Below, piece after piece: positions 43,988 to 53,850 of a stretch of DNA of 64,000 bases. This DNA comes from Acanthosepion pharaonis (lineage: Eukaryota; Mollusca; Cephalopoda; Sepiida; Sepiidae): positions 1,289,001 through 1,353,000 of the forward strand of contig CAHIKZ030005493.1 in the NCBI GenBank assembly GCA_903632075.3. Reading direction: 5' to 3'. Numbering within the stretch: the stretch's first letter is position 1; each line of letters begins with the position of its first letter. The position numbers and the translations under genes were made by a program. A model generated the notes under the pieces. That model did not search any database, had not been told where the DNA came from, and saw nothing but the letters and a program-made list of their open reading frames with translations.

Positions 43988-44728
43988 CTACTTTAGCTTT
44001 GACCTTTCGATTCCACGCGGAGGGTCTTCCGCCTTCCCCTTCTTCCTACCTCTTGACTTATTATCTGTTTCCTTCCACCTTTTCACCTTTTCCCATACGC
44101 CCTGGCTCTCCTTGGCCAGCTCTATTATTGCCGATAGTCTCAGCGGTCCCTCTTTCAGCACGTCGTGACGAACACGCTCGTCACTTAGCGCCTCCACATA
44201 CAGGTCTGCAAACTGAGCCTGCATGACCGCATTGTCTCTAACCACCTCCGGGAAGGCCAATGATGACAGCTTCCCCGCTCGGGCCCCCAATTCTCCAGGG
44301 GTTTCGTCCCGCAGCTGTGTCAGCTTTAGGAGGGCCCTCATGGCCGCTATAGCCGTGACCTCGTCGGCGAATTCCTTGGTCAACAGTCCTTTTAATCTTT
44401 CCCAAGACAAGTGGGGCTCACTCTTCAAGAGCCCCTTCATAAATTCAGACGCTTTCCCCTTCGTGGCATCGTATGCCAGATACAGGGTTTCGTGGTCTGT
44501 GAGTTCATATATAACTCGGCTCTTCTCCAGGATTGCCAGCCAGTTTTTGAAATCTTTCCCACTGCCGTCAAATGCTGGGAACCTCGGTCCACCCACCAAC
44601 CTTCTTAGGTCAGCTGACAACCCCTGTCTAACCCCCTCTTCATCCCCCACTGCTCTATCTGAATCATAGTCCGACATATTTAAAGAGAAAGACAATCTAC
44701 GCAGCAACAACCGAGATTGGGAAATCAA
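43988..44728 (-). pseudogene. gag: Gag capsid region
   Basis: A 246-codon frame. The likely start is the Met at residue 18 (MSDYDSDRAVGDEEG), because the 17 preceding residues look like leader sequence. The core contains PRFPAFDGSGKDFKNWLAIL and LSWERLKGLLTKEFADEVTA, a pattern typical of the retrotransposon Gag (capsid) family, and ends with a basic linker (RWKETDNKSRGRKKGKAEDP). It forms the particle shell in functional relatives. A frame change at about 43985 separates it from the zinc knuckles. Confidence 0.8.
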
Positions 44729-44903
44729 ACAAAGTGTCCTACCTTACAGACGATTCTGTTCCCGTTCCTCTCGGTCCCGGGTCGTTTTGAGTCCTATTCG
44801 AAATTTCTCAGCAACAGCGGTCGATCCAGGATCCTGTCCTGCTGTCACGGTACTAATTGTGGCAGTGGTTGTTCCAGGGTCCTATCCTGGTCACGGCACC
44901 AGA
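44729..44903 (-). promoter_or_regulatory. 5' leader between LTR and gag
   Basis: About 175 nt in element direction, starting with the primer site. Contains further 'GGCAGTGG' and 'TCACGGTAC' strings that resemble decayed primer-site modules. Confidence 0.5.
44884..44901 (-). other. Primer binding site, tRNA-His type
   Basis: The plus strand reads ATCCTGGTCACGGCACCA, i.e. a tRNA 3' end with CCA. TCACGGCA-CCA is the 3' acceptor arm of animal tRNA-His as I remember it; the next bases differ at two places from the human form. It lies two bases inside the 5' LTR end, the standard place. Confidence 0.7.
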
Positions 44904-45151
44904 TGTGACGTCGTCCCCTGGTCGCAGCGCCGACTGTGACGTTCTATCCTGATCTACAACGGCGCCAGTTGTGACGTCCCCAAACAGCACCACACCAGAC
45001 GTCCTCGCCGCGGCGCCAGCTGGTCGCTCCTCGCTGCTCCGTTCGGATGTCGCTGCTCCAAACGTGACGTCCGCCTGTCGCGTCAGTCGTGTTGTCTCGT
45101 CCTGTGACGACCAACTGGCTTGGTATCGGTCGCGGCACCCAAATGTGACGT
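44904..45151 (-). repeat. Array of TGTGACGT / primer-site-like modules in LTR
   Basis: Plus-strand TGTGACGT (the LTR edge itself) recurs at 44904, 44935, 44970 and 45144, with CGTGACGT at 45063. Four of these are preceded by a string like the tRNA end: GGCACCAGA, GCGCCGAC, GGCGCCAGT and GGCACCCAAA. The same modules occur in the other LTR (36123, 36154, about 36188, 36249, 36332). Each also contains TGACGT, a CREB/ATF half-site. Confidence 0.7.
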
Positions 45152-46846
45152 TCTAACATTTTGGTGATTCGGGTGGGAATCTGGTTAGATTTGATATCAG
45201 CCTCGTCGTTCCCAATTCGCTTCCAACGCCTGGTTACCAAGGTAACTGCATTGATCTCTAGTCTGCCTACCCACGTTGTGAATTGATCTCAGGCAGACGA
45301 GATCAAACAGTGGTTGGGGCCGTAATGCAAACTGAGTTCAACGGGGTGATACCACACAAATATGCATAAAAGAAAATAAAATGAAAACTCAAAAAAGTTC
45401 AAAGTATCAAAGAAAAAAAAGGTAACAAACTTTATGTCTAGTTGTTCGATACATAGGACCGCATCTATCTCCCGACCCGTTCTGTGGATTGTGACACGTC
45501 GTTTTCCGTTAGGCAAGTTTTAACGCTTCAAGTTGTTTGCTCTCTAAGAAATTGGCGTTTGGTGTGTCTTTGGACGAAAGTCGAAAAAAAAAACTTATTT
45601 CGGTGGTCTGGATCTAAGTCGCTCTTCAAAATAATTGTTCTTGGGTTGAAGAGGAGTCAGGAATTTGCGTGAATCTTGGTCAGCTGAACTCACTGGAACT
45701 GTTGGAACTCAACTCTGGAAACTGCTTGAGCCCGAACTGATTTCTGCCTGTTGAGGCCTCGCTTTTATTGACGCCGACCAAAACCGGGGTGGGTCTGTTG
45801 GCGTCGGGGGTTCCTCGATAATTCTAAATACATAGCCACCTCTTTTATTTCTGGTGAGGGATTTTCCACTCTTTTCCATTTTTGGGAACCTTTCCTCACT
45901 CCCACTTTCTCACCATACTTCTGAGGGGCGTGAACTGCCCTCCCCACTTCCTCGTAGCAGCTTCTCATACCTATACTCTGGATGAGGCGTCGACAGCCTT
46001 CTTCGTGCGTCACGTGATCACCACTCGGCCAATGAGATTTTAGTCGGGTATCTTTCCTACTCCTTCGTGCGTCACGTGATCACCACTTGACCAATGATGT
46101 TTTAGTCGGGCGTGAACGAATCCGCGGCTTTGTTTCGGGAAAAAAATATCTTGCTTAGCTAAAAAAAATTATCTCTTCTCTTTCCCTTTTTTTTCCGCTT
46201 TAATCGCCGTTATCATTTTTCTAGCTGCAAACGGGACAATATGACAAGTCTTGTTCTACACGTGGTTTTTGTCAGGTATTTTATCGCTAATTATCAAAAT
46301 GGGTGGTCTTCTTAACACGGCCTCCAAAAAGAAATATCTCTAAAGTTTCAGTCAGTCTGTCGCCTCCAAGGAAGAAGAAAAAACACTTCTGGGTCCCCAT
46401 TTATTTTCCTTCGGTACATATTTCTGATATGATAATTTTATTATCGCAGGCCAAAGTTGTTTCGTCGAAAAAAAAATCGGTCAGCGGACACGGCTCGTGT
46501 GGCTTTTACTTTTTCATATCTGTCCAAAGTCCTTTTTAGTTGCCTGTTTTCGTCTTATCGAAATAACATTTTCACTTGAATTTTTTCCCTGGCCAGTTGA
46601 CCAGCCGTTTGTCTAGATAACACAGCCGTTATCAAAACACATCTGATTCTTTCTTTCTTACCCTTTCTTTTTACACAGAATTTACCTGTCATTGTGATGA
46701 CACCCTTTTCGCCATTTGTTACTTATCAATATATTCATTGTCTCTTAGCCGTGTGTGTGTTCTGCTGATCACCCACGATTCGTCTCGCCTTTCTTTCTGC
46801 CTTCTTTTCTTTCTTTTCCTTTCTCTGCCTCGTGAATGGTGCCACA
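44904..46846 (-). repeat. 5' LTR, with duplicated enhancer-like block and extra segment
   Basis: About 1.94 kb, starts TGTGACG and ends GTGCCACA on the plus strand. Contains U3 and U5-side sequence nearly identical to 36123-37800. Differences: an extra 30-35 bp at 44985-45030; a second copy of the CGTGCGTCACGTGATCACCA block (46003 and 46068, about 65 bp apart); and a further 165 bp at about 46134-46300. AATAAA in element direction is at about 45764-45769. Frames at 44944-46539 are LTR read-throughs. Confidence 0.92.
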
Positions 46847-46944
46847 CGATGTATTCTCGCCATTTAAATCATTAACCTCTATATTTGTTTTTTGTATGAA
46901 TGACTCATGAATTTATAAATTATATTTGCACCTTTTTAATTGAA

Positions 46945-47011
<67 letters not shown>

Positions 47012-47126
47012 CGCATGTATGCAGAAAATAGAAAAGAACACGTTGTGTGCATAATCCGGGTTCCTTAGTACTTTTGTTTTTATTTTTAAGCAGACAGTGC
47101 TCCAGTAGCTTATATTATAATTTTTT
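46847..47126. other. Right flank of LTR element with (TA)n
   Basis: Begins with the target duplication CGAT. A long TA array occupies 46951-47008. No gene seen. Confidence 0.6.
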
Positions 47127-47316
47127 TTTTAAAAATATAGTTCCTTCGCTACAGAGTTTCTCATGTTTCAAAAACGAGAACCAGAAACCATCAAATAATT
47201 ATTAAAATTAAGTTGAATTGAGGTGTTTAGTCTCAAATTCAACTTAATTTTAATAATTATTTAATTTTTTTAGTTCCGTTTTTAAAACATGAGAACTTTC
47301 TTCCTGAAGGAATCAT
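47127..47316. mobile_element. Palindromic element with about 90 bp arms
   Basis: Arms about 47127-47221 and 47232-47316 are imperfect reverse complements ('AATAATTATTAAAATTAAGT' pairs with its complement near the centre; 'CTCATGTTT' with 'AAACATGAG' outside) around a loop of about 10 bp. Distantly related to repeat family B at 11275-11420. Likely a foldback MITE. Confidence 0.65.
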
Positions 47317-47352
47317 ATTTTTAAACAAAAAATATTATATATATATATATAT

Positions 47353-47647
47353 ATAATTGTAAAATGAAATCAAAAGTCTACTATTATGCTAACAGAACAC
47401 ATGTCTGCTTCGTTTTTTCGCCTACCATGCTTTATGTTATTCTCCTAATGCATTTTCTCTTTGAGTCAGGCTATTAAAAATTTCTTAAGAACGGGCGAGT
47501 CTATTGTTAGGGACAGAAAAACTGACAATAAAAGTTACGTTTTTCATTTTAATGAATAATATTGACTTTTTTCTTTTTCTCTTTTGAGAGATTTAGCCAT
47601 TCTGTAATTTAGCCATTTACAAATTTGTTTCTTCCGTAGCAAAATTA
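47353..47647 (+). repeat. Dispersed repeat family G, copy 2
   Basis: Partner of 30895-31188 with the same orientation, the same TA array on its left and the same GTAGCAAAAT end. Here it is not followed by a mariner fragment. Confidence 0.8.
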
Positions 47648-47775
47648 TTCGTCTACACTTTTTGTTAGTGCTGCTGATGGTGACACAATCACTGCTTCAA
47701 GTCTGCAATCATCTTTCGTGCCAATTGGTCAATACGCTCTTGATTCAACAGTTAATCTTTCTTCACATATTTGCG

Positions 47776-47912
47776 ACAGATAGATAGATAGATAGATAAC
47801 AAACAGACTGTGATAGATAGATCGATAAATAGATAAATAGATAATGAACAAACTGAGATAGATAGATCGATAGATAGATAGATAAGAAAAGACTGAGATA
47901 GTGAACAAACTG

Positions 47913-47957
<45 letters not shown>

Positions 47958-48059
47958 TGAATAGACTGAGATAGTGAACAAATTGCGATAGATCGATACA
48001 TAAAAATATAATGAACAAACTGAGCTTGCTAGCTAGTAAGATAGATAAGGAACAAAATG

Positions 48060-48105
<46 letters not shown>

Positions 48106-48154
48106 TGAACAAACGGAGATACATAATAAACACACTTAGATAATGAACAAACTG

Positions 48155-48192
<38 letters not shown>

Positions 48193-48245
48193 GGAACAAA
48201 CTGTGCTAGCTATCTAGATAATGAACAGACTGAGATAGTTAATGA

Positions 48246-48287
<42 letters not shown>
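47776..48287. repeat. (GATA)n with AACAAACTGAGATAG spacer units
   Basis: Several GATA arrays of 4-12 units separated by a recurrent spacer close to TGAACAAACTGAGATAGATA. Higher-order periodicity is irregular. The minus-strand Ser/Ile/Tyr/Leu frames are artefacts of the GATA period. Confidence 0.95.
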
Positions 48288-49435
48288 GTAGGAAGTGTAA
48301 ATTAATCTTTCTTCACATATTTGTAACAATAGCTAAAGTCATTTCTTTGGCTATAGAAGCTGATTGCGTAACACATTCGCTTTCCTTCGACAGACTATCA
48401 TGATAAACATTTTAATCTTTTCCCAAGTTTCAACTATTCATGATTATTTTGCTTATTTCTGAGTTTGTTGTTTTTTTTTACATAGTCTCAAAGTATCATT
48501 AGTAGTAGTATGCATCCGTTAATCTCGCGAGATAAATGTAGTGCCATTTTTGGTGAATCGGGACTGACCTTTCCAGGTCGCAGGCCTTGGCGATGGTATA
48601 CGGAGGACGTGATCTACCCAGACTACATGCACCCGCACCTCTCGGCTGGACCGACAAGATTCAAAGGAATGTGAGGTGGTTACATTAGAAGACGGCTTGG
48701 CTGCAAGAGTTGTCGGAAAGTTGACAGCCAAACTTTTCGGGGCATCAATTCGAGTTTTCTGTCAGGATTTACTTCCATAGCCTTTTCCATGTTTTGCATA
48801 TGACCACAAAGCAACGGAGGTTTAAAATCAGGGTTTTCCTTCCTCTCAATGGATTTCTTTCTTGTCAACACTTTAAATAAACAGCTATCGCCGTGTTAAA
48901 AAAATGCAATTCTGCGATATTTTAAAGTAAAAATGAGTAATATTTATTTCAATTCAGATTAATTAAAATTTAAATCAGCTAATATTTTTCAAATAAAGTT
49001 TCAGAAAAGTATCTTTTATTTTTGAAAGATTTTTTAATAAAGAGAATTACATCATGATGACGAATAGCTAAAAATGGCGCTAAAATAGACGATTTACGTA
49101 ATTTCTAAACGGAAACTCCTTCCAGTTAATATAAGTTAGTTTTAAAATACAGTAAAATATTTTGCTTTTTGAAAATATTAAGTTTAATATATTAGCATGA
49201 AATTCAAAATAAAATAAAAGTTTCAAGAAAGATTTTTCATTTTTTTAAATTCATTTTAAACATTCGATATGGCGTTTCTTTGTAGGTATCTTCTTCGGAA
49301 CAATATTTACGCCTTCAGTTAAACTTAAAATCCGTTAAGTCAATACCAACGTACAATCCAATAATCAGTCAGACAGGGAGTGTTTGCGTCGATTCGCGAA
49401 AAACAAAATGTGTAAATACATTACAGGGCTTAAAA
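48288..49435. other. No gene supported
   Basis: The segment 48510-48870 is less AT-rich, and two overlapping minus-strand frames (70 and 63 codons) are open, e.g. with MLTRKKSIERKENPDFKPPL. I recognise no domain, and there is no exon evidence; it could be a retroelement remnant. Confidence 0.35.
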
Positions 49436-49840
49436 TCATTGTAGATCCCACCATATATTTAGGATAGTTCAACAGTTTCAGAGTCATTGTAGATCCCACC
49501 ATGTTTAGATCAGTTCAACAATTTCAGTCATTGTAGTTCCCACCATGTTTAAAAGAGTTCAATAATTTCAGAGCCATTGTACATCCCACCATGTTTAAAT
49601 CAGTTCAACAGTTTCAGAGTCATTGTAGATCCAACTATGTTTAGGTCATTTCAACAATTTAAGTGGCATTGTAGATTCCCCCATATTTAGATCAATTCAA
49701 CACTTTCAGAGTCATTGTAGATCCCATCATGTCTAGATCAGTTCAACAGTCTAGGAGTCACTGTAGATCCCACCATGTTTAAATCAGTTCAACAGTTTCA
49801 GAGTCATTGTAGATCCTATGTTTAAATCAGTTCAACATAT
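49436..49840 (+). repeat. 46 bp minisatellite, about 9 units
   Basis: Unit CATTGTAGATCCCACCATGT then TTAAATCAGTTCAACAGTTT then CAGAGT, diverged 10-20% between units, with small indels. Confidence 0.9.
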
Positions 49841-51055
49841 TTCACGGGTTTTATTTATTTTACTAAATTATTTACTCTGTAGCATAATAATACATGTTTA
49901 TTTTTTTTACTTTTGTAGTATAATATCAGTAGTTTGCCATTTCTGTTATATATAATTTTAATCAAATAAACATTTTTTGTGATGCACCTGTGTGATTGAG
50001 TATAAAATTAGTTTAACAGTGTAAACTGGCAATGCAGTAGATGTCTTATTTGATAGGCTACTCTATTAGAAATAGTCCTATTCGTTTCACGAACCGACAA
50101 CCATTATATTGGGTATCCATTAAGTCCGTGTGCAATTTGAAATACTTGTAGCTTTGTAACTATACATGATAGAAACAATCTGTAAAAAGCTTAAGAAAGA
50201 AGATTTCTTTAAATTTATTACTGGGATTGTCAATTTTCAACATGTCTACCATCATTACCCATACAAAGGGTAATACGATTCTATAGTTCTCGGCATACAT
50301 TTTACAGCAGATTTTCAGTCATACCTGCAATTACATCAATTCTCCTAGCTTGTAATACCTCTAAGGGTCGAGATTTAGTCGAATGAACATTACTTTTCAC
50401 ATATTCCCCTAAAAAGAATTTCAATGAATTGAAAAAAAAAAAAACTATTGTGCAAATAATGATCCTGTTGAATTTTCAAGATGTTAAAAAAGTCATTTTG
50501 AATTTTCAAAAAATTCCCAGAAAAGTAATATTTATAACAAATAATAAATAAGTGTTCCGAATACAAGAAAAAAACTCGACATATCAATATTTTTTTTATC
50601 TTTTTCACAAATTGTTTCTATCATGAGTTGTTACAAAGCTACAAATATTTTGAATTGCACACGGACTTTATGGACACCTTGCATATGCGCGCGCGCGCCT
50701 GTCTTTGTGTGCGTGTGTGTGTGCATGCGGGCGGGCGCTATGTTTTCGTGCTATCATAATGTATGTCCTCAATGACAAACAAAGTTCGTATCTATTATTA
50801 GATCGCAAACTGTTCTTGTAATTTGCATGAAGGTCAGGCAACTCAGTGAGATGCTATTAATGAGGACACTAACTTTACAAACATATTATTTGGGTGTGTC
50901 GGGGAATTAACTCTTCATCTCGAAAAACAATAAAGAAAAGAAAAGAAATAACAAGTGTATTGTGAAACATGAATCTTTGTCTGTTTCTAAGCAAGCTCTT
51001 AAACTCCGAAATGTGTTTCGGCTTTCGGCGTTCTTGCAGCGTTCCTTTTGAGTTT
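49841..51055. other. No gene seen
   Basis: Mixed AT-rich sequence. A short CG/GT-rich patch (GCGCGCGCGCCTGTC) is at 50688-50735. Imperfectly inverted strings near 50108-50170 and 50620-50680 (TGTAACAA.. / TTGTTACA.., CACACGGACTTTATGGACA and its complement) suggest the two ends of a decayed transposon about 570 bp long. Confidence 0.35.
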
Positions 51056-51057
51056 AT

Positions 51058-51115
51058 CATCACCGTGGCGCAATGGTTAGCAAGCATGTCTCGCTAGATG
51101 AATTACGACAAAACA
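51058..51115 (+). repeat. tRNA-like SINE head
   Basis: 'CACCGTGGCGCAATGGTTAG' (A box) and 'GTGAGTTCGACGCACAC' (B box). No closed acceptor stem. Confidence 0.5.
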
Positions 51116-51439
51116 GTGAGTTCGACGCACACTGGGTGCCACATCTAGGCCACACGATGATTAAACTTATACGTCATTCAAGACCATTATTTTACGAGCC
51201 GTATGGCTTCACTTTGTGGATGATCATGGCTCTCCAAATGTCCTATCCTTTTTAGTTATAAGCAATATGTGTCCCCTTACTATCCCTCTAATCCATATTC
51301 TGTCATCCATTTACATTTTGTCGTTAGTTTTTTTAATATTTGTTCACCCATTAAAAGGCCTGAATGCCACTCAATGTAGTGTGTTACTGAGATTGTTGTC
51401 ATGAAGAATAAAGTAACAGTTGCATATGTATAAATGTCT

Positions 51440-51440
51440 A

Positions 51441-51516
<76 letters not shown>

Positions 51517-51620
51517 TTATGAAGAACTTAGTAATCCGTATGGGTAATCCTTTAAAAAGACTCTGGTGAAATAAATTATTATAATTGTACCTTAAAGTGG
51601 TCTGTTTTTCTTTTAAAAAG
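51440..51620 (+). repeat. (TA)n plus inverted-repeat family C, copy 2
   Basis: TA array at 51444-51514, then TTATGAAGAACTTAGTAATC joined to TTTAAAAAGACTCTGGTGAA and the GGTCTGTTTTTCTTTT end. It corresponds to the outermost left part plus the right arm of the copy at 12966-13268, so one copy is a deletion or the other an inverted duplication. Confidence 0.7.
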
Positions 51621-51671
51621 ATATATATATATACATACGAATTTCTGCCAGGTCTTAGAAAACGATGAGGT

Positions 51672-51965
51672 TTACAGCCAGATCAAGTTGAAACAGCGGT
51701 TACCGTACGATCATCAATGTTAAGCAACGACGAGCCTGGTAAGTGCCTAGATGGGTCACGGCTTGGGAATACAAAGTGCTGTAAGATTAGTTGTACGATA
51801 GTGTAATGGATAATGGCTCGCAATTGTTAATCGGAGAGCCGAGTTCCAATTCCCGATGGAATTGTTATATTCACTTACGCGCAAATACTCTTGGGAACAT
51901 ATGAATTAACCTATCCCCCCAACTATAGGTTAATTAGTAAGACTTTTATCACTAAACCATTATTA
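51672..51965 (+). mobile_element. 5S-tRNA composite SINE, best copy
   Basis: 51672-51785 follows 5S rRNA almost from end to end: TTTACAGCCA near the 5' end, AAGTTGAAACAGCGGTTACC, TACGATCATCAATGTTAAGC, AACGACGAGCCTGGTAAGTG, CCTAGATGGGTCACGGCTTG, GGAATACAAAGTGCTGTAAG. A tRNA-derived part begins near 51794 ('GATAGTGTAATGGATAATGG' as A-box area; 'CGAGTTCCAATTCCCGATGG' as B-box area). The SINE body follows with 'TTATATTCACTTACGCGCAA' and ends near 'AACTATAGGTTAATTAG'. The 5S part has an internal promoter for pol III (TFIIIA-type) in true 5S genes. Too diverged to be a 5S gene. Confidence 0.85.
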
Positions 51966-53205
51966 TCTAACAAAAAACAAACCTTCTAATCTATAAATAT
52001 TTTCTGTCTTCAAATAACCTGCATAGGGTTGATAAACCGTAGAAAATGAATCACTGGTCAAAAATTGCTAAGAATGGCAGCCGACATATTTTCCCTATGA
52101 TATTAAAATAAAGCCTTTTGTCAGACTTGTTCAATTCCAAGTAAACCAGAGTACCTGCTTGCATTGCTGAAAAGATAATAAAACGAAAATAAAGAGATTT
52201 TACTGATGATGACTGTAGTGATAAGAGCTCCTAGAATATATCCTTGTGTCAGACTTGTCCCAAACAGATCCAACGAAATTCAACCAATCTTTGTATATTA
52301 ATGAAAACGATAATCAACTTATTTTAGTGATAATGATGGTAGGGATAAGAGCTCTTAGAATATAGCCTTATGTCAGATTTCTCACACACCGGGTACATTG
52401 CTTCGGTAATGCTGATGATTATAATTAAAAGTTGTGAAAAAGATTGACCTTTTGTCAGCCTTAACGAAAACCAATGAGCACAACAAACTGTTCATGTCAG
52501 TATTAAATGGCGAAATAAAGCTAATAATGGCGACGAATTTCGTTGATTTTCGTGTAGCGACAACCCTGCTTGATTACAATGCAGTAAATAATGGCGATGG
52601 GGGTGCACGTTGAGGAGTGGGCAGTGGTTGGACTTAAAACCAGTATCGAAGATAATCATTTGTTTTCGAGTTGGCGTCGTTCGTGAAGGAATGTCGAATT
52701 CCTCTTTCATAGTCGGCATCGAAATTGAGTCGTGAGTGCCTAATTACATTTCATCGGTGAACCAGAATCACTCGCTACTATTAATGCCATGATGTAAAGT
52801 TATAATCGTGCTTAATTGTATTCCTACCGTAGATCAATGGCTCGCAAACTAATCTCGAAGACCATGAATAGTGAAATAAAATTAACCTTCATTGTACACT
52901 GTTACCTGTCTTTGTAGCTGATTAATTTAAGCGTTGGCTGTCGAGAAATGAATAGTAGACTAATTTTGAATATCTCAAGGAATACCTCCATTATCGTGTC
53001 CCTGTGCCTGACAAAACGAAATCTAAATACGGCAATTACCATATTTAGCAGTAGTTTGTAATCCGATATCAGAGAAAATTTACTTACCTTGGCACATACC
53101 GGGGAAGTTTTAAAAATATTAACCCTTTAAGCCTTGCATTCCTGAACAATTTTAACCCTTCTTCTGCCTGAGCTCCTGAGTCAAAATTCGCAAATAATTA
53201 GTATA
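51966..53205. other. No gene seen
   Basis: The segments 52110-52260 and 52320-52400 share 'TGTCAGACTTGTCC'-like and 'AAGAGCTC.TAGAATATA' strings, suggesting a diverged internal duplication. No coding evidence. Confidence 0.35.
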
Positions 53206-53245
53206 TAATGTTTCACGGTAGATATAAATATTATTACAAGTGTTT

Positions 53246-53594
53246 ACCCACCGTTCAACCGGTGACTAGGCATTACGTCATTTTTCTTTACCACTTTCCA
53301 ACCAGTGTTTGGGCGTTACGCCACTTTTCTCTACCACTGTTAAATCGGTGGCTGGGCATTACGTCATTTTTCTTTACCTCTGTTCAACCGGTGTTTGGGC
53401 ATTACGTCATTTTTTCATTACATGGTTCAACCGATGGCTTGGCATTACCTCATTTTTCTTTACCACTGTTCAATCGGTGACTGGGCATTACGTCATTTTT
53501 CTTTACCATTGTTCAACTGGTGGCTGGTCATTACGTCATTTTCTCTACCACTGTTCAATCGGTGGCTAGGCATTACGTCATTTTTCTCTCCATT
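53246..53594 (+). repeat. 43 bp minisatellite, 8 units
   Basis: Core GGGCATTACGTCATTTTTCT then TTACCACTGTTCAATCGGTG and a 3 base link. CATTACGTCA starts at 53271, about 53357, and then every 43 bp to 53571. Since 43 is not a multiple of three, the 90- and 86-codon frames cycle through phases and are not genes. Each unit carries TTACGTCA, a CREB/ATF-like site. Confidence 0.9.
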
Positions 53595-53603
53595 AATCAT
53601 CTG

Positions 53604-53850
53604 AGAGACGCCTCTCTGCCATGACTGATGCTAACCTCCAGGAAACTGACTCTTTTTACCTTTTTCGGCTAACGTTCTCCGCTGACATAAACGGGAAAAA
53701 CTATATTGAATCCATTAGTAAGTCAGCTGCTACGAAATTTGGCCCACTGACAATTTTTCTCTCCAGAATCTATCTTACATATCTATAAGTCTACAATTCG
53801 TTCGTACTTAGAATATTATTACCATATATGGTCCGGTGCCCAAATTACTG
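53604..53850 (+). pseudogene. LINE RT C-terminal fragment (plus)
   Basis: TDANLQETDSFYLFRLTFSA then DINGKNYIESISKSAATKFG (the conserved region after the RT palm in CR1/Jockey-like elements), then STIRSYLEYYYHIWSGA. Same family as the minus-strand copy at 54793-55372. Broken by frame changes. Confidence 0.7.

Larger units (their letters stand above)
36123..46846 (-). mobile_element. Env-bearing Ty3/gypsy-type LTR retrotransposon, defective
   Basis: A 10.7 kb minus-strand element. Order in transcription direction: 5' LTR (44904-46846), tRNA-His-type primer site, gag, protease, RT, RNase H, chimeric tail ORF, env, tandem-repeat region, polypurine tract, 3' LTR (36123-37800). CGAT flanks it at 36120-36123 and 46847-46850, with one base ambiguous against the LTR end. 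The PR-RT-RH order and RT motifs place it in Ty3/gypsy (Metaviridae-like). The env resembles the F-type fusion proteins of baculoviruses and insect errantiviruses in layout. All cistrons carry frame changes, and integrase is missing. The LTRs are still very similar apart from indels, suggesting a moderately recent insertion or gene conversion. Confidence 0.9.

Noticed and set aside
42096..44669. Plus-strand frames across gag-pol (up to 148 codons)
   Set aside because: Antisense shadows of the minus-strand retroelement genes.
47763..48135. Ser/Ile/Tyr/Leu-rich frames
   Set aside because: Translation of GATA repeats.
48519..48871. Two minus-strand frames as exons of one gene
   Set aside because: No domain, no clear splice sites and no neighbouring exons; left as unassigned.
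49436..49840. CRISPR array
   Set aside because: Repeat units are adjacent and diverged without unique spacers, and the DNA is clearly animal.
51672..51785. 5S rRNA gene
   Set aside because: Too many substitutions in the internal control region, and fused to a tRNA-like part and SINE body that recur elsewhere.
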